The notes beneath the pieces were generated by a model, which saw nothing but the letters and a program-made list of their open reading frames with translations, did no database searches and was not told the origin of the DNA. A program made the position numbers and the translations under genes. From Rosellinia necatrix (lineage: Eukaryota; Ascomycota; Sordariomycetes; Xylariales; Xylariaceae), in assembly GCA_021209875.1 (NCBI GenBank), contig JAGYVD010000006.1:372001-436000 (forward strand): a stretch of 64,000 bases of DNA, written 5' to 3'. Positions 56,454 through 64,000 of this stretch are shown one piece after another; the stretch's first letter is position 1; each line of letters opens with the position of its first letter.

Positions 56454-59400
56454 ATGGAGACCAACGAGAAAATTGCTATCATTGGCTGTGGTCTGCGGTT
56501 CCCTGGCGGTACCAAAAGCTTAGCCGAACTTTGGGATCTTGTCCACCATCCACGAAACCTAGCACAGGAAATCCCACCAGGCCGATTCCGCGCGCAAGGA
56601 TATTACCACGAAAATGGCGAGTATCATGGCCATGGGAATATCAAAGAGGCATATTTTCTAGAAGATGATGCTCATATGCGTTTTGACGCACCTTTTTTTG
56701 GGATCAGTCATGCCGAAGCCGCGTTGATAGATCCCCAAGCCCGTCTCCTCCTGGAAACCGTATATGAGGCTTTGGATGCCGCAGGCCTTAGCGTTGACAG
56801 CCTGAAGGGCTCAGATACCGCAGTCTATGTGGGCCAAATGGTGGCAGACTACGAGCAAGTGCTGGCGCGCGATCTTGACTCAATGGGAAAGTATCATGCT
56901 ACTGGAACTTCCCGTGCTTTGATATCTAACAGAGTATCTTACTTTTTTGACTGGCATGGACCTTCGGTCACCATTGACACAGCATGCAGCTCTAGTCTGG
57001 TGGCGGTGCACCAGGCAGTTCAGCAATTACGTTCCGGTCAATCTCGTGTGGCAATTGTCGCTGGGGCCAACATGATATTCGATCCTCACTGCTTCCTCGC
57101 TGAAAGCACACTACATATGCTTTCTCCAGAGGGTCGCTCGCGGATGTGGGATATAGACGCTAATGGATATGCACGTGGCGAAGGTATTGCGGCTATCATC
57201 CTCAAACCCCTCAGCGCTGCTAAAGCAGATGGGGACGATATTGAAGGCGTTATCCGTGAAACCGGCGTGAACCAAGACGGCAGAACCCATGGGATAACCA
57301 TGTGAGCCTGGGCTGTCAGCTATTATGTGTGTATTATTGATCTAACGTCGTCTAGGCCAAACTCCCGTGCACAAGCTCAACTTATTCGTAGCTGTTACAC
57401 GAGGGCTGGTCTCGACATATCCGATCCTCAACACTGGCCTCAATATTTTGAGGCACACGGGACAGGCACACCCGCTGGAGACCCCATAGAGGCGGAGGCG
57501 ATCAATTTGGCATTTTTCCCCAACGCCGACATTGCACCTCCCCCCAAGCCCCTTTACGTCGGCAGTATCAAAACACTCGTGGGCCACACGGAAGGAACTG
57601 CAGGCCTTGCGGGTGTCCTCAAGGTTTGTTTGGCTCTGCGTAATGCGATCATCCCGCCCAATCTCTTGTTTAGCCGTCTGAATCCTAACATTAAACCCTT
57701 CTACGCCAATTTGCACGTTCCTACGAGTGCGGTTTCGTGGCCAAGTCCCTCAAATGATGGCCCTCGGCGCGCAAGTGTGAATAGGTAACAGTCAAAAGAA
57801 TCCCCTCGTCGCGTTCCCCATTCTGATTGTTGAAATAGTTTCGGGTTTGGGGGCACGAATGCGCACGCCATTCTTGAAAGCTATTCGGATGAGAAACCTC
57901 AAGGATGCGCCGACGATGTCGTATTTGCACCATTTGTGTTCTCAGCAGTGTCAAAGCAGAGTTTATCGTTGTATATGACCCGTTTTCTGGAATATTTGCA
58001 AACACTCAGAAAATCTATACGTCTTGCAGATATCGCGTATACCCTATACGCTCGACGAACACACCATCAGTGGTCCACCTCTCTCACAGCTCTGAGCCTA
58101 AGCGAACTCTGTGAAAAATTGAAGAGCACGCTTCAAATGGGCGAAATGGATCTTAGTCTACCGCCTCAAGCTGAGATTCGGCGGCGACGGCTAACCTCCG
58201 ACGATCGCCCTATTATTTTAGGTGTATTTACTGGCCAAGGCGCTCAATGGGCGCAGATGGGTCTTGATCTCATTCGATCTTCTCCTATATCCAGAGGCAT
58301 CATCCAAAAACTACAAGATCGTTTAAACAGACTTCCGGAACGAGACACCCCATCTTGGTCCCTACTTGAGGAACTCGAGAAAGATGCATCTATTTCTCGT
58401 GTCGGAGAGGCGGCGATTTCCCAACCATTATGTACAGCTGTGCAGATCGTTCAGGTGGAGCTTTTGCGAGCCGCTGGCGTTGAGTTATCTTCTGTTGTGG
58501 GCCACTCTTCGGGCGAAATCACCTGCGCATTCGCTGCTGGGTTTATTTCGGCCGAAGACGCAATTTGCATCGCATATTATCGCGGTCTACATTCTAAAAA
58601 CGCCCGTCCAGGTTCCATGCTGGCTGTTGGGACATCGGCAGAAGACGCTCAGCATCTTCTCAGCTTTCCAGAATTTGAAGGCCGCGCTTGCTTAGCAGCG
58701 ATCAACTCGCCTGCTAGCGTGACGATATCTGGAGACACCGAGGCAATCCACGAACTCAAAGTTATATTTGAGGACGAGAAAAAGTTTTCAAGGGTTCTCC
58801 AGGTTGATAAGGCGTATCACTCAAGCAATATGATGGATTGTTCGAATCCATATCTCCAATCCCTGGCTTGCTTGGATATCCAAACGTGCCAAGGCCAGCG
58901 GGCGATGTGGTACTCAAGCGTTTACGGGGGTGACATGCTCAACAGAGCCGATTCCCTGGCCGGCAAGTACTGGGATGATAATATGGTGCAGCCTGTGTGT
59001 TTCATGCAAGCGCTTCAAAATGCTCGTGTCGCTAAGGGAGAATTTGACCTCATTGTCGAGTTTGGCCCTCATCCGGCTCTCAAGGGACCAAGTCTGCAAG
59101 TGTTGGAAGACGCGAATAACCAGCCACCCTACATAGGATTATTCAATCGCGGATCTTCATCCGTTCAGTCGTTGGCAAAAGGTCTTGGCCTAATCCTATC
59201 GTGCCTCGGACCTTGCTCTGTTAATATTTACCGATATAATCAGTTTGTATCCGAGAAGACCAACTTCTCTCTTGTGAAAGGCCTACCAAATTATGCCTGG
59301 AATCACGAGAAGAAGTACTGGCACGAATCAAGGTACGCCCATGCGATACGTATGAGGCATGGCCCTGTACATGAGCTTTTGGGTCACATCACCCCTGACA

Positions 59401-62400
59401 GTTTCAACCAAGAGATGCGTTGGCGCAACATACTGCGGCCGGATGAAATCCGTTGGCTCCCAGGCCACCAATTACACGGCCAGATTATCCTCCCAGCTTC
59501 TGCATATGTTATCATGGCCATAGAAGCAGCGGCTACATTATGCCCATCTAAAGCTTGCAGTTCCGTTGAGGTTTTCGACATCGACCTCGCCCGGGCCTTA
59601 GCCTTCGACCAGGACACTGCCGCCATGGAAATAATCTTTTCTCTTACGAACATCGTACATTTAGAAGGCGAAGCTATTGAGGCAAACTTCAAATGTAGCG
59701 GGGCACTCGGCTACGGCGTTGACGGGCTTGAACTATTAGCCAGTGGTAAGATCCTGATCAGGATAAGGCCTGATGAGGGGTTGTCATGTAGCCCTCTTTC
59801 CGGGACCATACAGCATTCAACATTTATTGAAGTCCCTAGTGTGAAGTTCTATACAGCGTTACAAAAGCTTGGGTATCACTATACCGGGCCTTTTAAGACT
59901 TTGAATAGGATGAAACGCAAACTCGGTGCTGCCACCGGTTATATATCCATTGAGGAAGTTTCTGGGTTAATACTTCACCCTGCTGTTCTAGATGCCGCGT
60001 TTCAATCCGCCTTTTTGGCTTACGCAGCCCCGGGCGATAATCGCTTATCAGCAGTGCACATACCGAGACGAATCGACAGTGTCGTCGTAGACACAGCTTT
60101 GTGTAGCTCAATAACACTCGGCGAATCTTGTGCTTTTGATACCATTCAGCAATCTCACGACAGGGGGGCAGTCATATCAGCCGATATCAATTTATACCCA
60201 TATGAATCAACCTATGCAGCTGTTCATGTCCGGGGGCTTAGGTGTGTGCCTTTGGCTAGAGAGACTGCCGAGGACGATAGAAACCTTTTTGCCGAGGTAG
60301 TCTGGGATGTCGCGACACCTAATATTGAGTTTGCAGATTACGATAACCTTGTAGAATTACAGGCCCAAGACAAGCTTGGCTGTGTTCTGGAGAGAATGGC
60401 TATGTTTTATCTACGGGCTCTTCAAAAAGGTGTCCCGAACGACCACCCAGCCCGGAGAGAAGGACCATATCAACATTGGTTCCATTTTGCGTCAATCAAT
60501 TTAACAAAGGCAAAGATCGGCGATCTTCCAACATGGAGTCCCGAATGGGAAACGGATACAACCCAGAATATAGAAGACGCAATGGCCCCCTACTCGCATA
60601 TCATCGACGTTCAGCTGCTTCATGCAATAGGACATAGGATTATCGATATTGCTACAGGTACTACGCTTCCAATCGATATCGGAATACGAGACAACATGCT
60701 AGCGCGTTATTATTCGAATGGTCTCGGTCTAGTGGTGTTTAATAGAATTCTTGCACAGACCGTTAGGCAAATTGCTCACAGATACCCTCGAATGCACATT
60801 CTGGAAATTGGCGGAGGGACAGGGGGAGCGACCAAGGTTATTTTCAACGAAATCGATGGCATGTTTTCCTCATACACCTTTACCGATATTTCGTCTATAT
60901 TTCTAGATGATGCCCGCAACTGGGCCGAGGGAAATATCGACAGGATGATACTGAAAACGCTAGATATTGGTCAAGACCCACGCTCTCAGGGCTTCCAAGA
61001 ACACTCGTATGATCTTGTGATCGCCTCGTTTGTTCTACATACAACCCCTAGCCTTGAGAAAGCTCTATGTCACGCCCGTCATCTACTTAAACCCGGAGGG
61101 TATCTAATAGCCTTGGAACTCCTGCCAACGAACTATGTTCACTACGGGGTCATGTTTGGCGCCTTTTCCGGTTGGTGGTTAGGTGCCCAAGAGGGCCGTG
61201 TTTCCAGTCCAGCTATGACAAGATTAGGATGGAACAGCCTGCTCCAGAAATCTGGATTTTCGTGGTGTGATGCTATTACGCCGGAGCTAGACAAAGTTAT
61301 GACACCCGCGGTTGTGTTTGTCACGCAGGCAGTGGATCAAAGGATCAAATTCCTACGAGATCCACTATCACCCCTACTTAGGCCACCCACTCCCGGGAAG
61401 CTATTCCATGAGCTTGTCATAATAGGGGGGAAGAGCGCCGGCGCCCCAGAAATCATGGCACAGACTTCGACTGCATTGAAACGGTACTGTGATAATATCG
61501 TGGTATACCCTTCGCTGCACGATATATGCCTCCCTAGTCTATCACCTAAAAGCACAGTGCTCAGCTTGGTCGAAATCGACGAGGAGATATTCAAGAATCA
61601 GGAAGGCTGGGATGGTATACAGGGCATTCTACATAGCGTGGGATCGCTAATGTGGGTGACTCGAGGCCGTCGCCAGAACAACCCCTATTCTAACGCATTT
61701 ATCGGACTTATCCGTTCAGCAGTGCGAGAAATACCATCGCTCGACTACTTCTTTCTCGACGTTGAGCCCCCAACCCCCCTGGATGTTCAAACAATAGCGG
61801 AATCGGTTCTTCGATATAAAGCCATAACGCACTGGCAATCCGAAGGCCAGTTCAACATTACAGCCGAGGCCGAACAGGTACTTGATAGCCGTGGCTTCTA
61901 TCTTATACCGCGGCTTTTACCTAGCAAGTCCATGAATGATCGATATAACTCCTCGAAAAGATTCATTGTCGCACCTCTTGACATTGCTAAATTAAGAGTC
62001 GCCATAACGGATTCGCACCCTTTGTTGGAACGAGTTCCGTCTCCAGATATCTTTGATGTCAGTATGCCGTCAATGAAAATTACCCATTCGTTCGTTTCTG
62101 CGGTGCGCGTCTCCGAGTACGGATTTCTGTATTTGATCCTTGGCAAGGATATTACCACAGACCAGCAACAAGTGGCATTATCTACTAAGAACACTCGACC
62201 AAACTGCCCACATTCTAATCTAACCATTCCTATTCCATCGTACCCTGGATCCGAGCATTGGTTGTTAGCTCTGATTGCTTACCATATTTGGGCATCAATA
62301 ATTCTCGAGGGTTTGTCGGAAGGCGATGAGTTATTTATCCATGATGCCGATCAAATACTTGCGACAACCATTTGTTCCGAAGCAGCTGTTCGAGAAGTTC

Positions 62401-64000
62401 AAGTCATATTCTCAGCTACAGAGGGCAGGACAAGATCACAAGGGTTACAGGACTGTAACGTTCAATTCCACACCTCGAAAAATACAATCTCACAATCCTT
62501 GTTAGACAGACTCACTGTTTTCATCGACTGTGAGGAATCTCCTGGAAATAGTTTCTTAGGGAAATACATTCGTTCTCATCTTCCGCCTCATTGCAAGAAA
62601 ATCGCATTTCACGAGTTACTGAACACCGAGCCACGGCCACCAAAAGGCTTAGCATTGAAACGGGTTAAGGCTCGCCTAAAAGTATCTGCATTGCGCTCCT
62701 GTCAATATCTTAGCCTTGTGTTGAAAAAACGCCGTACTCTCGTACCAGCAACTCCAATAGTTGCGGTGTCTGAGCTGAGTAATGAAACTCCCTTGAATGC
62801 GATTATCGACTGGACATTGGGCTCTCAAGCCCTGGTCAGGCTCAGTCCCGCCGACTCTCTGGTCATATTCTCAAATGACAAGACATTTTGGCTTGTTGGT
62901 CTAACTGGAGGACTAGGATTATCCCTTTGTGAATGGATGATCCACCGCGGAGCAAGGTACATAATGTTATCGAGCCGAAACCCCAAAATCGATCCGGTTT
63001 GGCTAGCAAACATGCAAACCTTAGGGGCTACCGTCAAGGTTTCATCATGGTTGGTCATTAGAAGCGATTAGAGACTACCTCACTAGCTAACAGAATTTAT
63101 CTTAGCGATATAACACAGAAGCGAGATGTCATATCCCTATATTCCGATATGTGCTCTAGCATGCCTCCTATTGGTGGTGTTGCCCAGGGTGCAAGTAAGT
63201 TCGCCTTCCAAGATAAATCATATCCATAATCACCCTTTTCACATCAAGAAATATTTAATATTCAGGCCGTTCGCTACACTGTTTAGAGTATAGCTAACAT
63301 GTACTTTCGCGTTAGTGGTCTTACAAGACACCCCTCTCCGAGACATGACATTAGACATATTACAGAGTGTCATGAGACCAAAGGTTGAAGGAACTATATA
63401 TCTGGACCAACTTTTTCAAGACAATACTCTGGACTTTTTTGTTCTTTTCTCTTCTGCAACTTCTGTCAACGGCAATGCGGGACAATCCGCCTACACTGCA
63501 GCTAACCTTTTCATGACAGCATTAGCAGAGCAACGGCGACAACGGGGATTATCAGCATCTGTCATTCATATAGGTCCGATTTTCGGCATCGGTTATATTG
63601 CACAAGCGTTGGACGAAACAACTATATTTGCAGAGACAACTATGCGCTCTGGTGGATATATAGCAACATCAGAATATGATTTCCATCAGCTATTTGCTGA
63701 AGCTATATTAGCCGGACGACCAGGGTCTATTGCCCCCATCGAGATACTGACGGGCCTTCACCAGATTGAACACAATGCCGAAAGCCTCCCGATGTGGGAA
63801 TCAAGCCCCATAATGAACCACTTTACCCATAACCACGGATCATTGGGACGGACCACTTCGAGTCGCAACACTATCTCCATTAAAGCCCAATTAGCAGAAG
63901 CACAAAACCCCGATCACATTACCAAGATTGTGAAGACTGCATTTATCACAAAGCTCCAGATTTTATTCCAACTAGACACAGCAGAGGGTGGCGAAGCGGA
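56454..64000 (+). CDS. Highly reducing polyketide synthase, PKS-NRPS type, 3' truncated by window
   Basis: Iterative type I synthase that builds the cluster's carbon chain. Exons 56454-57301, 57356-57784, 57839-63049, 63106-63194 and 63316 onward (introns 54, 54, 56 and 121 bp) give about 2420 residues to the edge. KS (5-435): [15 protein letters not shown] and [10 protein letters not shown] (about 550-880): [13 protein letters not shown] and GHSSGE. DH (about 935-1230): [15 protein letters not shown] (His969) and [10 protein letters not shown] (Asp1144). C-methyltransferase: [12 protein letters not shown] (about 1412). ER remnant: [18 protein letters not shown] (about 1920) where a glycine-rich NADPH site should be, so inactive. 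[14 protein letters not shown] and SAYTAANLF (Tyr2252). An ACP starts at the edge; its serine is not reached. The KS style and dead ER fit the PKS half of PKS-NRPS hybrids. Codons are much less G/C-biased than in neighbours. Confidence 0.94.

Overview
The window reads as nuclear DNA of a filamentous ascomycete (Pezizomycotina; a sordariomycete-like fungus is my best guess, the species is not identifiable). Reasons: short introns of about 50-165 bp with GT...CTAAC...AG signals, an intron-poor RID-type DNA cytosine methyltransferase, a GT71 mannosyltransferase, fungal rhodopsin-domain and P450 genes, and an iterative highly reducing polyketide synthase. Gene density is low: about 18 protein genes and one tRNA lie among long intergenic stretches full of microsatellites.

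Left part (1-30 kb): four poorly characterised protein genes (843-1418 minus, 2943-3683 plus with a readable tail past an in-frame stop, 4641-5768 minus F-box-like, 11031-11762 plus), a GT71 glycosyltransferase (13331-15670 minus, four exons), a nonsense-riddled ankyrin-repeat pseudogene (about 17966-19186 minus), the RID-like methyltransferase (21157-23496 plus) and a GPI-anchored cell-wall-type protein with a YPAGGAS minisatellite and two small indels (27107-29562 plus). The nonsense-only decay of the ankyrin gene fits C-to-T mutation of the RIP kind, the process RID enzymes are tied to.

Middle part (31-43.5 kb): primary-metabolism or catabolic genes: a MetE C-terminal-like zinc methyltransferase (31068-32273 plus), an MmgE/PrpD-family protein (34410-35810 minus) divergent from an MFS sugar transporter (37707-39497 plus, four exons), a tRNA-Gly(UCC) (40851-40922 minus) and an unknown charged protein (42332-43417 plus).

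Right part (44.4 kb to the end): a secondary-metabolite cluster, cut by the window edge. It holds a cytochrome P450 (seven exons), a 14-TM DHA2-type MFS exporter with a homopolymer frameshift near its end, a stand-alone trans-acting enoyl reductase, a TesB/ACOT-type acyl-CoA thioesterase, a fungal rhodopsin-domain membrane protein and a large KS-AT-DH-MT-(dead ER)-KR-ACP polyketide synthase that looks like the PKS half of a PKS-NRPS. The dead ER of the synthase and the separate enoyl reductase fit as partners in the LovB/LovC manner; the P450 would oxidise the product, the MFS protein would export it, and the thioesterase could release or edit acyl chains. The NRPS part, if present, and any pathway regulator would lie beyond base 64000.

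Exon-intron models were made by reading splice signals and frame continuity by eye; each multi-exon model given here closes in frame.
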